Shown here: one piece after another, positions 14,001 through 29,000 of the stretch | How positions within the stretch are numbered: position 1 is the stretch's first letter | Layout of the letters: the number at the start of each line of letters is the position of its first letter | Position numbers and translations under genes: made by a program | The notes under the pieces: generated by a model | Databases searched by the model: none | What the model saw: only the letters and a program-made list of their open reading frames with translations | What the model was told of the DNA's origin: nothing | Assembly (NCBI GenBank): GCA_021014325.1 | Contig: CM037474.1 | Location: 20,950,488-21,014,487 of the forward strand | Direction of reading: 5' to 3' | DNA from: Plazaster borealis | Taxonomy: Eukaryota > Echinodermata > Asteroidea > Forcipulatida > Labidiasteridae | DNA: 64,000 nucleotides

Positions 14001-17000
14001 ACCTTTTTCGCAGGCCCAGCGAAAAATGCAAAGTGCACACGCGCAAAGACAGATTCCGGTAGAAAACACGCCCATTAAATGCTAAGTGGCCTCATCAGTC
14101 CTGGGGGGGGGGGCGGGGACACTGCCCGGAAGTCCAGATTCTCGCGAACAATCGTAGGCCTACCGCTCTCGAGGTCAATTTACACAGTCTATATGCTACA
14201 ACACATGTTCACGTGACGATAAAGCCACAGCCGTCCATCGGACACGGCCCAAGGCTGTTTTTAGACCCCTTGCATGACGTCACACGCCCAAAAAGCGCCC
14301 TTACTGAGGCCAAAGGAGGTAAATCATTGGACGATCAACCTATAGCGTTTTGTTATGAAATAAATATGGTTGGAAAGATTTTTAAAAGTAGAATATAATG
14401 ATCCACACAAAAATATGCCTCGAAATTGTGTGGTTGTCATTTTACTTCGTGAACTAACAGTACGGTCCGCGATTTTGTAGATTCAAAATTTTTGACTCCA
14501 CAAAAATAATGGCTGAATGTGTTAGTTTACGAAGTGAAATGAAAACCACACAATTTTGAGGCATATTTGTGTGGATCATTATAGTCAACTTTTAAACCAA
14601 TTTTCACAGGTTTGTTATTTTATGCATATACACCAAGTTAGCATACTGGTCTTTCAATTACCAAAAGTATACCCTGCCTATAATTAAAGAAGGATAATTA
14701 GACTGTACATTATTTTCTGCACACATGAGACATGAATCAGTATAATATGAGTTTATAATTGATAAGTTTTGCTTTTCTACAACAATGCACGGAAGTTTAG
14801 TACCGGTATTCTTTTTCGCAATATTCAAATTCATAATTAGTACAATGTTTATCTTTACAATATTCTATATAAAGGCAATTATAAAGTAACAGCAAATCGC
14901 GCAGTCCTTGGTGTACACAACGACCGATTGTTTTTGTTTGAAGCAAAATACTGCCGGAATTTTTTCTCCATATGAGCTAAAACAACGTTTAATTTTGTAA
15001 TAGGCATGCAACTCTTTTGATGTTCCGAAATTACAAATGTTAGACAGTTGTCCTTGCGTACTGTTCGGGTTTCCAAAGAAAATATTGTTTGTAGGTTGTT
15101 TTATAGTATCAATCAGTTAGGCATCTTTAAAGGCATCGTACATGTTTGGTAATTGTCAAAGACCAGTGTTCTCATTTGGTGTATCCCAACATATGTATAA
15201 AATAACAAGCCTGTGAAAATTTGGGCTCAATTGGTCATCGAAGTTGCAAAAAAATGATGAAAGAAAAAACACCCTTGTTGTACAAATTTGTGTGTGCTTT
15301 CAGTTAGGAATCAAAACTTCTTGCAAGAAATTTTTATTATTTTAGTGAGAAATTACCTCTTTCTCAACGTTACTTCAGAAGGAGTCGTTTCTCACAATGT
15401 TTTATACTATCAACAGCTCTCTGTTGCTCGTTACCAAGTCAGTTTTTATGCTAATATATATTTTGAGTAATTACCAGACGTGTACGATGCCTTTAAACCC
15501 ACACTTAATTCTAGACGTAATAGCAAAATTTACAGCTTATAGTGACAATCATAAACATAAATGGGGAAAAAATGAATCAAGACGAGAATTAGTTACTTTA
15601 TATTGGGCTTTAAGTTTCTACAAGTCTTTTGTTGTATTAATTTTTTTTTAACAAGATTTTGTTTATGAAGTCTATCGATACCTTATGTTTTACTTCCATT
15701 GTAGAAGCGACACCTCATTCTCCTCATCCGGGCAACTTTACCAGGCAATATAGATCATATTAATGGTTTGAAATCCAATTAGCTGTATTTATATAGCCTA
15801 ACTACAGTTGTTGAAATGTTCTTCAACATAGCTTCATCTTGTGGAGTTCTTGCCTACAGTCTTTCCTAAACCGTCTGTTCGCGATTCCGTAAATAAACGG
15901 ATTGACAGCGTTGTTAAAGAAGAAAGTCAGGCTTATTTCTTCAAATACCTCGATGACTTCAGGACTGATATTGGAGCCGCTAGAATAAGCAAGAGACACT
16001 GCATTCAGGATCCAATATGGCAGCCACGTCAGCAAGAACACCAAGCTTGTGATGAAGAGCATTTTCGTTGTCTTACGCTGGAGAGCTATCGAGTGCCAGG
16101 AAATGGAACGACTTCGGAGCAGATCAAGTTTGGGTTTGTAGCTTTCTTTATCTGCACCTGTCTTGGACGCAGGTTGCGAATTGACCTTTTCCTGTGAAGT
16201 CGGACATTTGTCTGCAGGTCGTTCTTGGATGTGCTCATCAGGCTGTGGAACCTGCGACGATGAATCAACTGCACGTGGTCTATTGGATTCAACTGAATGA
16301 TGGCGATGCGAGAATCGGACTTCATCACTCGAGTCGGCACAGCTTTCCTTCCGTGGACGAGGCGTGCTTACCGACTCAGCACCACCGAGACTCTGACTAG
16401 CTCGAACGTGTTTCTGAATGACCATGTAAACTTTACCGTAACAGAACATGATCGTCAAAAGGGAAGACAGATAACAAATTATCTGGAAAATTGGTAAAAT
16501 ATAAGTTCGGATCATAGAGTTTTGAGCGTACAGACCGATTGTAAAAGGCAAGTTAATCATCGTGGCAAACACAAACGAAGCCCAGGCTGCTATCTTGGCT
16601 CGTCTAAGGTTGAAAAAACGTTTACTTGGACGGCAGATGCAGTCGTAGCGATCCGCTGCAATCACTCCAGTCAGCAAAACGGATGAAGTAACGATGATAT
16701 GTCTGAGCAGCTGAAAGAAATAACGCCAACTGTTTGATTCAATATGAGCCAACTTTAGAAACTGCCAAACGATGGACGGAACGCTCAATGTGCAGGCGAA
16801 CAGGTCTGCCCAAGCAAGACTGGTAATCAAGACGTAAGTGCTTTTCTTAATAGTCTTCGCCCAGTAAACACGGATGATGAGGCAATTACCAGGCACTCCA
16901 ACAAACAGGAGGATGAAATTCACAATCATGTTAAAAACCTGAACATCGTCTTCTCTTGAGTCCCCAGTCAGCGACTCGGTGCTATAGTTAGACTTCGAGC

Positions 17001-20000
17001 TGTACTCCATGTTAAACATAATATATCGGTGCGTATTTCTGCGGAAGAGTCTTCAAGTGGGCAACCAGTAGATATAAAGGTCTGCTTAGTCATGGGACAG
17101 GTGTCAATTTCGATGTATGAACACAATCGAAGAGGCCTCAGGCGAACTTCCGATCTCGTGTGATCTTGGTCTCTGTCGCTTCAATATCTGTGTAGATTTG
17201 AACAATACTTTGATCCTTTGCAATCCTGTATTTATATAAAAACAATTTGTGTTAGTGCCTATGTACATGGAGTTGTTTGAGGGGAAAGCACTGACGGATG
17301 GCTATACGTCCATGCGTGTAACAAAAACAAAAACAAGGAAATCATAACAAATAAAAAATAACTATTTGCGCATGACCGTTGGGTCACACTGATACTACAT
17401 ACCCCTCGTTGAAAATATTTCGAATTTGATCTTACTAATGGCAAAATATATATTTCGCTTTTGTTGCTCTAGCGGAGGTCTTTGAACATCAAAATATTTT
17501 TTTATTTTTTATTTTTTATTTTTAAGTCATCTCGCGAGGTTTGAAGTTTTACATAAAACTGAGAAAAATTGGATGAGATATTTGTGAGCTTTCGAATTCG
17601 TAGTATGTTGCCGGTCCCCTAGATCATCAAGCAATCAATTGTGCATAACAAATGTCTAATGTGGACACAAAATATTGGGAAAAAAAAATCTCAAACAATG
17701 CACATGACACTTTTTTATGGTCAGCAAAATAAATTGTGTGGTGAACATTTTTGTGTGCTTGTAGTGTAGCTATTGTCAAATTGTATCCTCGAAGTCCCAC
17801 CTAGACAAACTCCCCCATCCTCCAGCCCGTGCCTAAAAAGGGAAGAAATTCCATGAATTTTAGTCGCCCCTCGGGCCTCTAGGAATGACCAAGTTAGAAT
17901 TTCTCATGTCCTGGACCGAAACCACAGAGGCCGATCGCGGCACAATCACGATTTCAACCGACAGGAGGAAATGCGTGCCAGAAAAATTGGAAATTGTATA
18001 TCCCAGTTAGTTTTGTTTTTAAGTCGAACAACAAACATCGGTACAATAAGAAAACATTAAAAAACTAAAAACACTACCTGGAAAAGACCTGTTGTTCAGT
18101 TATTCCAGGGGCGGATCCAGGATTTTCCAAACGGGGGGCGTGAAAATATTCCAAGCAGCAAAATGATAAATGAAGTTTGTTGCCCCATTTCTCCCTCCCC
18201 TTCTCTCTCTCTCCCTCTTTTTTTTTTTTTTTTATTATTAAATTGGGGGGCGGGCGCCCCCCACGCCCCCCCCCTGGATCCGCGCCTGTATTCAATATTT
18301 CCTGTTTTCTAATTTTAGTGTCCACCAAAGAGAAAAAGACATACGTGCCATCGTGTCTGGTTTCACAAATTCTTAAAAAAATAAAAATACGTTGTTTGTC
18401 AATATCTTTGTTCGGGGTGTCTAGAGCTTCCCGGCTGTGTCATAAACTTGGGTGTGATCCCTGGCTATATACAACAGTTACAGATTGATGGCTTCTGACT
18501 GGCACACCCAAACAAAGATATTGACAAAATAGGGAGACCGCCAACATAGGGCTAGGTAGCTCAGTTGGTAGAGCTATACGGCACGTTAATACGGGGGTCG
18601 TTGGTTCAAATCCCATTCTAGTCAATTTTTCTTTGTTCAACCCCAAATTATTGAAAATTTACCTGGTCAGTCTTCCTTAATGTTTATTACCTGAAGAAAT
18701 ACTATAGAAAATAGCACTCTCATTATTATCAATATAAATTGCAGATGGTTTCTGTGTAAATTACGTGTCAGCAGTTTAAGATCAGGCTTAGATCTAACCT
18801 TTGAGATCTAATAATTTTCCTGTTATTATTTACTGCAACTATTTATTTTTCTTTGAGGTGGGAAGTAAACGTCAATGAAGAATCATAATATTTGTCAAGA
18901 CACACATGGGTCATTCCATGTCAGACCAACGCACTTTTTTACCTTATGTCTTCCGATTTTGATAAAAATTGCTGTGCTTGTAGGTCCTAATGAGCAATGA
19001 ATGCACACCAATTTTTAGCCCGATCAGACCTACCATATGGTCAGGGCAGAAACCACACAAAAATAAAAAAAAATTGAGTAAAATACCACCCTTTTGGTAC
19101 AAATATGTCAAAACCATGTAAATTTTCATCGAATATATGCAAATTTGGTATTAAAATAATGAGAATTGCATGCTCAATTCAATTCTTTTATAAAAAATAA
19201 ATTTTGTGAAAAGTAGGTCACCGTGACCTTTAATATGTTATTGTGACCTTTGACCCAATTTTTCAAATAATGTATCATTCCGAAAATCAACGAAATTAAA
19301 ATGACTTGATAGAGCATGTCTTCCTCTTTAAGAATCCACTAAGAAGTACTTGGGCTCTTTAAAATTTACAACTTGCATATATTTGATGAAAATTGACATG
19401 GTTTTGTCATATTTGTACCAAAAGGGTGGTGTTTTACTTTAAAAATGTCAATTTTTGTGGTTTCTGCCCTGACCACATGGTAGGTCGGATCGGGCTAAAA
19501 ATTGGTGTGCATTCATTGCTCATTAGGACCTACAAGCAAAGCAATTTTTATCAAAATCGGAAGACATAAGGTAAAAAAGTGCGTTGGTCTGACATGGAAT
19601 GACCCACATATGACCCGTGATAAGCAACATTGAACATTAAAACCTTTACGTCATGTCCAATTCATAAAACAAATTTGAGGTGTAGGCCTAACTATTCTCC
19701 CCTTGCATGGTCAGCCATTTGCGTGGAGCCTCGAATTGGGGACAACAATGAATATAGGCATTATATAACTCTTGTCATGGTAATGTTAAAACACTTTCAC
19801 CCAAACAGATACATAAACACAATTCAAATGAAGCATGGATGTTAAAGTGTGTTGCTCAAGGACACAAGTTTCACGACCGGGACTCGAACCCATGGCTCTA
19901 TTGATCAGAAACACAAGAGCTTGAGTCATATGCTCTTGTTCTACATGGCAGATCCGTGGAAAGAGTGATCCCAGGCTAAAAATCGCAGTAACCTGCCTTG

Positions 20001-23000
20001 TGTATAATTATATGAAGTCAGATTTCTCTTTGTAGTGTTGTATAGTCAAGTACTTTTCAGTAGGCCTACCGTATTTATTGACTCTAATAACCAGGGCATT
20101 TCAAAGGGAATAATATCACAGGATGCTTACTACCATTACCATCTTTATAACAAGCAGGCTTTCGGATAACAATTTCGCAATTTTTCAGGGTCATTTTTCA
20201 AAGTATGACCCTACCTTTAAAACTAATGAATATTCAAAAAGAATATAGGGTCTGCCCCTCCACCTCAATTCACAAAATTTGCTCAAAATTGTAAGATGTT
20301 ATTATTTCATCAGTAGAACAAGAGCACATCATGACTCAAGCGCTTGTACTTCTGATCAACAGAGTTTGGGTTCGAGTCCCGGTCGTGACACTGTCCTTGA
20401 GCTATAGATACTTTACCATAATTGCTTTGTCCTTCGGATGGGACATTAACTCGTAGGTTCCGTGTACTAGGATTGGTACCGGGTAGTGCACGTAAAAGAA
20501 ACCCAGAACACTTTTCGTGGAAGAGTATATATGGGTTAACTCCGGTGTTTCTGGTTCACATAGCAAGCATCCTTGCTAATAGGTTTCCTCAGGCTTGGGA
20601 GCTATTGGTGATTAAGTTCACTTAAAGCGAAAGTATACCTTTTGTACCGTTCGATTGTTTTAATTCTATATATGAATGTAGATCTACAATTAAACTAACC
20701 TGTGAAAATTTCATTTCAAAAGGGGGTCGCGATTGGCCGGAGCGGTTATGTCCACGCAGGAAGAATAATCCGTAATTGGAATACACAATCTGAGAAACGT
20801 TACTGACAGTAACGTTTCTCAGATTCAATTTTTTGGGGATAAAAACGTATATCTTTTTCCATAACCACATTACTTCGAAGTGAAATGATTCTCAACATGC
20901 TTTATAGCCTACTATCGAAATATGCTGTACTTCTAACCAAGTAGGTTTTTATTGCCATTCATTATAAGAGTGAGTACCAAACGTATACCTTCCCTTTAAA
21001 GGCATCGTACACGTTTGGAAATTTCAAAGACCAGTGTTCTCACTTGGTGTATCCCAACATATGAATAAAATAACAAGCCTGTGAAAATTTTGGCTCAATT
21101 GGTCATTGAAGTTGCAAGAAACTGATGAAAGAAGAAACACTCTTGTTGTACAATTGTGTGCTTTTAGATATGAATAAAACTTCTTGCGAGAAGTTTTTAT
21201 TATTTTAGTGAGCAATTACCTCTTTCTCTAAAAACTACGTTACTTCAGAGGGAGTCGTTTTCTACAATGTTTTATACTATCAACAGCTCTCCGTTGCTTG
21301 TTACCAAGTAAGTTTTTATGCTAATATTTGTTTTGAGTCATTACCAAACGTGTACGATACCTGAGGCATCCTTGATTTCATTACCAGAAATATAATAATA
21401 ATAATTTTGTTCTTCTCGTTTTGTCTCACAGGGAGTTATACAAAGTTTTCCCAACACCGGCGAGGCGAATGATGAAGCCCTGGTCTGTACTAACCCTTCT
21501 GCCTTAGCTAAAGCACTTTGCCTTGTTCACATGAGTGACACCAAGAAAGCATTTCGGTTCGAAGCGAAACGATTCTGGCCCAAAACAGAAGATGGAAACT
21601 CCAAGAAACCAAACCCAGCTTTGCTCGTACAAGCTTTGGAGGAAGTTGCCACAGAGGGGCTGATCAGGGAATGCATGCTTCCTCTGTTGTGGCAGGTATG
21701 TTGAAAAAGTAAATACATCTTTTGGTAATTGTCAAAGACCAGTATCCTCACTTGGTGTATCCCAACATATGCGTAAAATAACCAACCTGTGAAAATTTGG
21801 GCTCGAGTCATCAAAGTTGCAAGAAAATAATGAAAGAAAAAACACCCTTAAAGTTGCATAAAATTGTGTGCTTTCAGATGCCTGAGAAAGGCTTCATACA
21901 CTGCCTTTCTGAGATTCAAATTTGGGTGTGAAAAAATACCTATTTCTCTAAAACTACATTACTTCAAAGAGGTCTTTTCTAACATAGTTTTATAATATCA
22001 ACATCTCTCCACGGCTCTTTACCAAGTCAGTTTTCATGGTCATTAATTTTTGGAGTAGTTAACAAATGTATACCTTCCCTTTAAATAATTCAGTTTTGAA
22101 TCAACAGGGCGTTACTTTAAAGTTGACTCTCGTCTCTCGTTATAACAAGATCGCTGGGACTGGCCAACTTTCCTCAAGAAAGTTGTTAGAAGAGGACAGC
22201 AAAACAAAGAAACACAAAATAGACACGAGATTCGGGACTTCAGGATGTAGCATACTCTTTATAAGCAGAACATCTTGTTAACAGTGCTCTTATAACGAGG
22301 GTTGACTGCATTTTTCTAACACACTGCTTAAAGCATGTGTGCACAACATTGATAACATTGAAATCATAAATGATCTTAGGTTTCCATTTAACTTACATAG
22401 TATAAAGATGATCATAGTTGAAAATTACCCTTGAAATATTTTTGCTTGAAATGCTAGGTTCTTTGAGAAATCCGTTAAATAATTAGTTTTGATCTCGCGA
22501 GTCGCACACCAATGTTTGAAAACGGTGAACAAAAAATAAATAAAGATATTTGTCCCACAATTTCCTCATGAGTCCAATGACCAACTGAGCCAAAATGTTC
22601 ATAGGTTTGTTATTTCTCTGTATTTGTTGGGTCACAGAAATTGCGGATAGAGTTTTTTACAGGTACCATTTTGTTCACGGGCTTTAAAACTAAGTGTATA
22701 ATTTCTTGACCGGAAAGACGGCACTTTTCTAAAAAGGTTTTAAGTACTAAAAGATTGCCAACATGTTGGCCTTGTCCTGGTGCTGCATGTTGGTTGTACA
22801 CCACTGCAGCAGCACCGTGGTGATGCAGAAAGGCTCGAGGTGACCACTTGACAAGGCTGCAAATAAGTGAGTCTTCGCTAATGGGTGTAAGATTTATCAG
22901 GTTAATTCAAGCTTATTTTGGTGTTTGGTGATTGGTACAACTAGGGGTCAGTACTAAAGAAACCGTTGATGAGATGTTTTGAAGAACCATTCGAGAAATA

Positions 23001-26000
23001 GGCTTACTTGGTCGTTTAAAGGGTCTGTACACGTTTGGTATGACTCTGAACGTTAATGGCAATAAAAACTTACTTGGTCAGAAGTACAGCAGCTTTTGAT
23101 AGTATGATGCATTTAAAAAAAATCACTTCGAAGTACTGCGGTTATGGAAAAAGATATCACTTTTTATCCCCAAAACATTGAATCTGAGAAGCGTTACTGC
23201 AGTAACGTTTCTCAGATTGTGTATTCCAATTGCAGATTATTCTTCCTGCGTGGAAATAACCGCTCCAAATTTTCGGCAATATCTTAAAAACGCTACCACC
23301 TTTTGAAATGAAATTTTCACAGGTTAGTTTTATGGTATATATCTACAACAATGTAGGATTGAAACAAACAGTGGGTTCCAATTACCAAATGTATACAATC
23401 CCATTAAAATATTCATATTACTCTTGATGTTTTCAGTTCATTAATAAAGTATTGTTCTGACAAAACATTTAATTGAATGACCATCCGTACTTTGAAAGGA
23501 TCTTCACATGAATGAGAAACAAACCAGGCTAGTGATCGACCTGATGGCCAGGCTAGGATTACTAAACAGGGCTGCCGATGCTCATGGTGATGCAGAAAAG
23601 GTACCGCTGGAACTACCTCAGTACCCTGGTCTACAAGCTAAGGCACAGTATCGACTACCACTCCTTGGACTAACCCCTGTTACTGGACCGGTGAGTAATT
23701 TTTTTCAGGTTCAGTGCAAAGGTGTTCAAAGCAAAACCGAGAAATGATAAATACATTGATTGAAGATAAGGAATAATGCTTCGGTATAAATATGAAGGAT
23801 GCAGAATATGATCGAGATTGATAGGAAACAAGATAGGGATGATGAAGCATTTAAGTTTGGGGTTCATACAGCATAGGATTTTGAGTGAGACAGCACAAAA
23901 TAATGAGGAAATGAGATGGTATAAGATGGAGAACAAGATGGGGAATAAGATGACACAAGATGTGGAATGAGATGACACACATTGGGGAATGAGATGGAAC
24001 AGGTGAGCAGTCCAGAGGGAATGAGACAGAACAAAGATAAAGGATGACACCGCATAAGATGGAATGGAACAGAATATTGAATGACCTGGCCCCTGGAACA
24101 AGTTAGGGAATGAGATGGAAAAGGAACTGGGATGAGACAGCCAAGAAATGTGAGAGAGGGGTCACAAGATGGAGAATGAAATGTCACAAAATAGGGAATG
24201 AAATTGCACAATAAAAAAGAAATTAGGCACTTAGAGATAGACCTTGAGAAGGCAAAAATACAAAATGAGATGGCACAAGAAGGTGATTAGATGCACAAGA
24301 AGGTGATTAGACAGAACGAATATTGAAGGCACAAACTAGAACTTATAAAATCTGCCTCCCCCCCCCCACCCAGAACAAGTGGTAAATTGAGGTGGGAAAG
24401 AGCGCGAAACCATGCAAAATATTTTTGATGATTAAATTATAATTATTTTTAGCTAATTCTAGAAGGGAATTGCTTTTATGAATTGTACTTCATTTCTGAC
24501 CTTTTTACAGACATTAAATTGGACACCCAAACCATTCAAAGGTGATGCACAGTTCTGTTGGAGATACACATTTCCACTGGGAACACCTCCAGGTCTGATA
24601 CCCAGACTGCTTGTTGTGTGTCGATCCAATATACAAGGTGCGATGTACAGACACCATTGGAAGAATGGAATACTACTTAAAATGGGTCAGGTAATCTTTA
24701 CAAAATTTGTTGTTTTTTAGGTTTTGGGGAGCGTAGAATATTTCAACTTTAGACCAGAAACATAATTATCATACAAGGAATAATAAATAATGCATTCACT
24801 CCAGTGCCTCTTTAGTTTCCAAAAATGATATAATGAAATATACAATACATGTGTACAGAAGCATTATAGGGACATTGAGAAAAAAGAAAAAAAAGTCATA
24901 ACTATGACTTACATTTCATACTTAGCATAAGTCATAATTATGACTGATTTCCCATAGTGACTTTAATGGTATAAGTCATTATTATGACTTACATCGCATA
25001 ATTATGAATTAGCGTATCTTGTGCAATTACGTCATATTTATGAGATATGCAAGTAAGTCATAACTATGAGAAGTAAGTCATAATTATGAATTTAATTTTC
25101 TTTCTCTCTCTATGTCCCTTACTTCTGTACATTTGTGGCTATCAAATTTAGTTTTGTAAACAAAATATCCCAGAAAAACTAACTTGAAATTGTCGGTGTA
25201 AGTATGCCATAGACTTTTGATGCATCAGACAAGATAGGAAATGAACAAAATCCCTAGGCCCAATTTCATAGTTGAAAAACTGCTTAAAAGGTTTCTGCTA
25301 AGCAAAAGTGAGCTACCCATTCATAGATGGTACATGTGACATGGTGTTTGTGTTTAAGCAGCTCTATAAATTAGGCCCAGGTCCCTAATTTCATATAGAG
25401 CTGCTTAAGCAGAAAATATTGCTTAACATATGTTTGCTGAGCAGAAATGATCAGGATACCAGTAACCAGTCACAAATTGTACATGTGACATGGTTGTTCG
25501 GCTGGTAACATTATTCTGGTAAGCATACTTTTGTTGTGCTTAGCTACTTTTTGTGCTTAAGCAGCTCTATGAAATTGGCCCTGGTTACAAAAACATAATA
25601 AACTATCACAATGAAAATGAAATTGAAAAGAAATTTGATTGATTTATCTGCTGTAGGTATCTGTGAATATCAAACAACCTGAAAACAGCCAGCAATCTGA
25701 GAGTCTTGATCTGTCTGTTAGGGTAACCATTGATGAAGAAGGACAGAAGAAGGCAACTGAAGTCTTATGGGTTGTCTTGGCACGCTTTCTAGTCATAGCT
25801 CAACAGTTTCTGACTACGTGGCCTGGTGTTTATTATCAGGTATGTCTTTAAAGACAGAAGGGAGAGGATGGAGTGCACAAGCTAGGGAATGAGACAGCGG
25901 AATAAGGGTCCGCTCGAGGATGAGAGAAGGTAAAAGAGAAAGATGAGAGAGAAGGTAAAAAAGAGAAGGTAGATAGGTGAGTTGAGGTAAAAGAGAAGGC

Positions 26001-29000
26001 AGGAAGGGGAGAGAAGGGAAAAGAGAAAGGTAAAAGAAGGTAAAAAAGAAAGGCATGAGAAGGTAGAAAGGTGAGAGAAGGTAAAGAGAAAGGTAAAAGA
26101 GAAAGGTAAAAGAGAAGGTAAAAGAGAAGGTAAAAAGGAGAAGGTAGAAATGTGAGTTGAGGTAAAAGAGAAGGTAAAAAGAGAAGGTAGGAAGGCGAAA
26201 CAAGGTAAAAGAGAATGAAAAAGAGAGGGTAGAAAGGCGAGAGAAGGTACAAGAGAAAGCTAAAAGAGAAGATAAAAATAGAAGGTAGAAAGGTGAGTTG
26301 AGTTAAAAGAGAATGTAGGAAGGAGAGAGAAGGTAGGGGAGAGAAGGTAAGGCGAGAGAAAGTAAAATAGAAAGGCAAGAGAAGGTGAAAGACAAAGATA
26401 AGAGGGAAGGTTGGAAGGCGAGAGAAGGTAAAAAGATAAAGAAGAGGTTATCACAAGAGGAGAGGGAGTCCATGATGGAGAATGGGGTACAAGGAATAGG
26501 AATGGGGGTAGTATACGTGTTAGGATGAGACAGCACAATAGTGGTGGAGAGGATACAAGATAGGAAAGAGAAAGCTAAAAAGATAAGCAAGAAGTTAGCA
26601 CAAGATAGGAGAGGGAGTCCTTAAGAAGAATGAGACAGAACAAGATGGATAACAATGAGGTTTAACAAAAAGGGGAGGGGCAGCGTTTGTTCAGCGATGA
26701 ATGAGGCGGTATAACACTCAGGATGAGGATGATGGGGATAAAGACCATGAGGTGATAACAGATACAAGGTATGGGTTTAGATGGCACAGTGGTGCAATAC
26801 AAGATGGAAAATGGGACCACACAAGCTTAAATACCTTGCCCATACACAATATTATCCAAGGGGATAAAGAGGTCAACTTTGCCCCTTTACTGCAGTTTAC
26901 CATGTGTTAAAACCTCTTCATCTAAAGAGAAAATATACTAAAAGCTTTCCTTGATTCATTCCCAGATTTCTCTACTGCCAAGTTTCATGTATTACCAGAC
27001 TGATGTATCAGTGGACCAGCTACCAATCGAATTGTTTGATATCATCAGATCATCTGCAAGCGGAGTGTCTACAATGAAAGTCAGCGTTCAAGACACAGAT
27101 TATGAAGTTGACTTAGACTCGCTCTTTCCTTTACCAGGTAAGATTAACTGCCATTGTGTTTTAGGGGTTTAGCTTTAAAGTCCCCTTTAAAAAGACTATT
27201 AAAATAGTCCTTAAGGAATAAATTGTCAATTAAAAATTTGAAAGCTTATATTCATGGTGTAAGTTTATAACTCTTGGCACAGAAAAACCTTTAATGGACT
27301 TATGTCGCCATTCTAAAAATTGCTGGCTATTCAAAGCAATCTGAATAGTCACAAGATGTTAAGAGGGGCTTGTCAAATCATTGAGAATAAACCAACCAAG
27401 TTTCTTCAGAGTCATGTCGACCTCTTCAAATAAGATCATCACATTTTATTGTTATTATATTTATTCGACCAAGAACCAATACAAATATTTTGCATAATAA
27501 TTATCAAAACAAGTTATAGGGAAAAAAACGACAAAATAAACATGCCCCTACAAAAACTGAAGTCAAAATAAAGCTGGAAGGGATAGGGAGGGATGGGAAA
27601 GAGAAGGGGGATGAGGGAAGGGCCGAGGTTGAGCAAACACAGAGCCAAAGACAGAGATTAAAAGATAAACAGAATAAATATGGTGAACCCGTAGGATTTA
27701 TACAAATGTCAATCTTCATCATGCCTCAAATCTTGCATTTTGAAATGTAAAAAAATATGTAACCAAAATATGAAATGTTATAATTGCAATCTGTGACATT
27801 ATAACTTGTTTTGATTACAGGCGAATCCAAACTCTCCATCTGTAAATGGCTGCAGTGGCTTGCAAGCCTAGACATTCAACTAAGTGAGTCAACGCCAGGC
27901 ATTGATGAACCCGAAGAGCCACCACTGTCTGACACGGACTCCCAAACTAGCCTCAGACCGTCTGTGTCCCCCCTCTCACCATCCCCTACTCGGACAGACA
28001 GTCCTCGGGCGCTGACATCGCCACCGGTCAAAGTGACTAAGAAGAAAATGGAGATCAAATGGAAGCTGGATAACGGTTGGAGGCGGGTTTCACTTGAGGA
28101 GGAGATGAAAGAAATTCAGAAGGTATGAGTTAAACTTTGAGTATTATACCCTCACGATAATACCAAATTCAGCTGAGATGCTTCTCCAACAATTCAGATA
28201 ATTAAAGTCAGCAGCAGATATTTTACTTTCAATCGGGTTAGAAGGGCAGATGGGGAAAGGGAATTGTGCCTTTGATGATACAAGCATGGATTTTGGCACA
28301 CAGTCGGAGTATTTTATGAGAAAGATTTGGCGAAAGGACCATTACAGATTTGTTCTTTGAACAAAATGTAGGTAGAATAACAAGCAATTTTTCAAAATAT
28401 TCGAAATGGCTGTCATTGCATGTTATTCTACCAGTATTTTTTCATATGACAATTATCTGCAAATGGCCCTATAGCCAAACATTTTTGTTTTTCATTACAT
28501 ACTCTGTGAGCCGAATTTCATGCTTGCATCATCAAAGGCACAATCCAATCTCCTACCTGCCATTATGTCTTTTTTTAAGATGACATAGTTTGACATAGTA
28601 TGACACTTAAAGGTGTTTTAAGACAACTTACACAAATGGTATCGTTTGGGTGGCTACTGACAAATCTGATCAACAATTTACTAAAAATCATAATAGTCTT
28701 GAGAAAAAATCGCCAGCTGACTTTATGTTTTGGTCGAGATAACTGTTTTATAAATCCAATTATTAACCATGTAACTGGTATGCTGTTTTCACAAACACAA
28801 GGACCTGTTACTTTTACATTATGTAAAGCTGGTATGCACACAAAATTGCTTATCAAAGAAATATATTGCTAAGCAGAAAATGGTTACCAACCAAAATGCC
28901 AAATATTTCACACTGTTACTACTTGTACCCCACTATATTATTTGCTGAGGACATATGCTTAGTAAGATTTTCTGTTTCAGCTTAATGAAATATATGGTCC

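Larger units (their letters stand above)
11818..15822. other. Roc-COR intron 6, left part
   Basis: No coding exon is evident. It contains inverted arms with ccatggggacgaggttg at 12786-12802 and the reverse at 12522-12538, a short perfect hairpin at 13330-13358, a MITE at 14394-14584 and a family B MITE at 15129-15497. Confidence 0.6.
11572..25839 (+). other. COR-region exons 6-10
   Basis: The exons encode residues 244-598. Exon 6 is mostly charged helix. Exon 7 ends in a winged-helix signature (EEVATEGLIRECMLPLLWQ). Exon 8 continues LVIDLMARLGLL, as expected for the COR pattern of a lid helix followed by a hydrophobic strand. Exon 9 has PLGTPPGLIPRLLVV then WKNGILLKMGQ, typical of the second COR half. 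Exon 10 carries sheet-like sequence ending in a Trp/Phe-rich helix. The COR domain mediates dimerisation in characterised Roco proteins, and by inference does so here. The intron between exons 6 and 7 (9.6 kb) hosts the nested GPCR. Confidence 0.72.

Noticed and set aside
15841..16497. Plus-strand frames over the GPCR
   Set aside because: They are shadows of the minus-strand receptor gene.
23670..24211. Overlapping 143- and 115-residue minus-strand frames
   Set aside because: They arise from the GA-rich array after exon 8. No domain or splice signal supports them.
25848..26378. 176-residue open frame on the minus strand
   Set aside because: It is Leu/Phe/Ser/Pro-only sequence from the polypurine minisatellite on the other strand.
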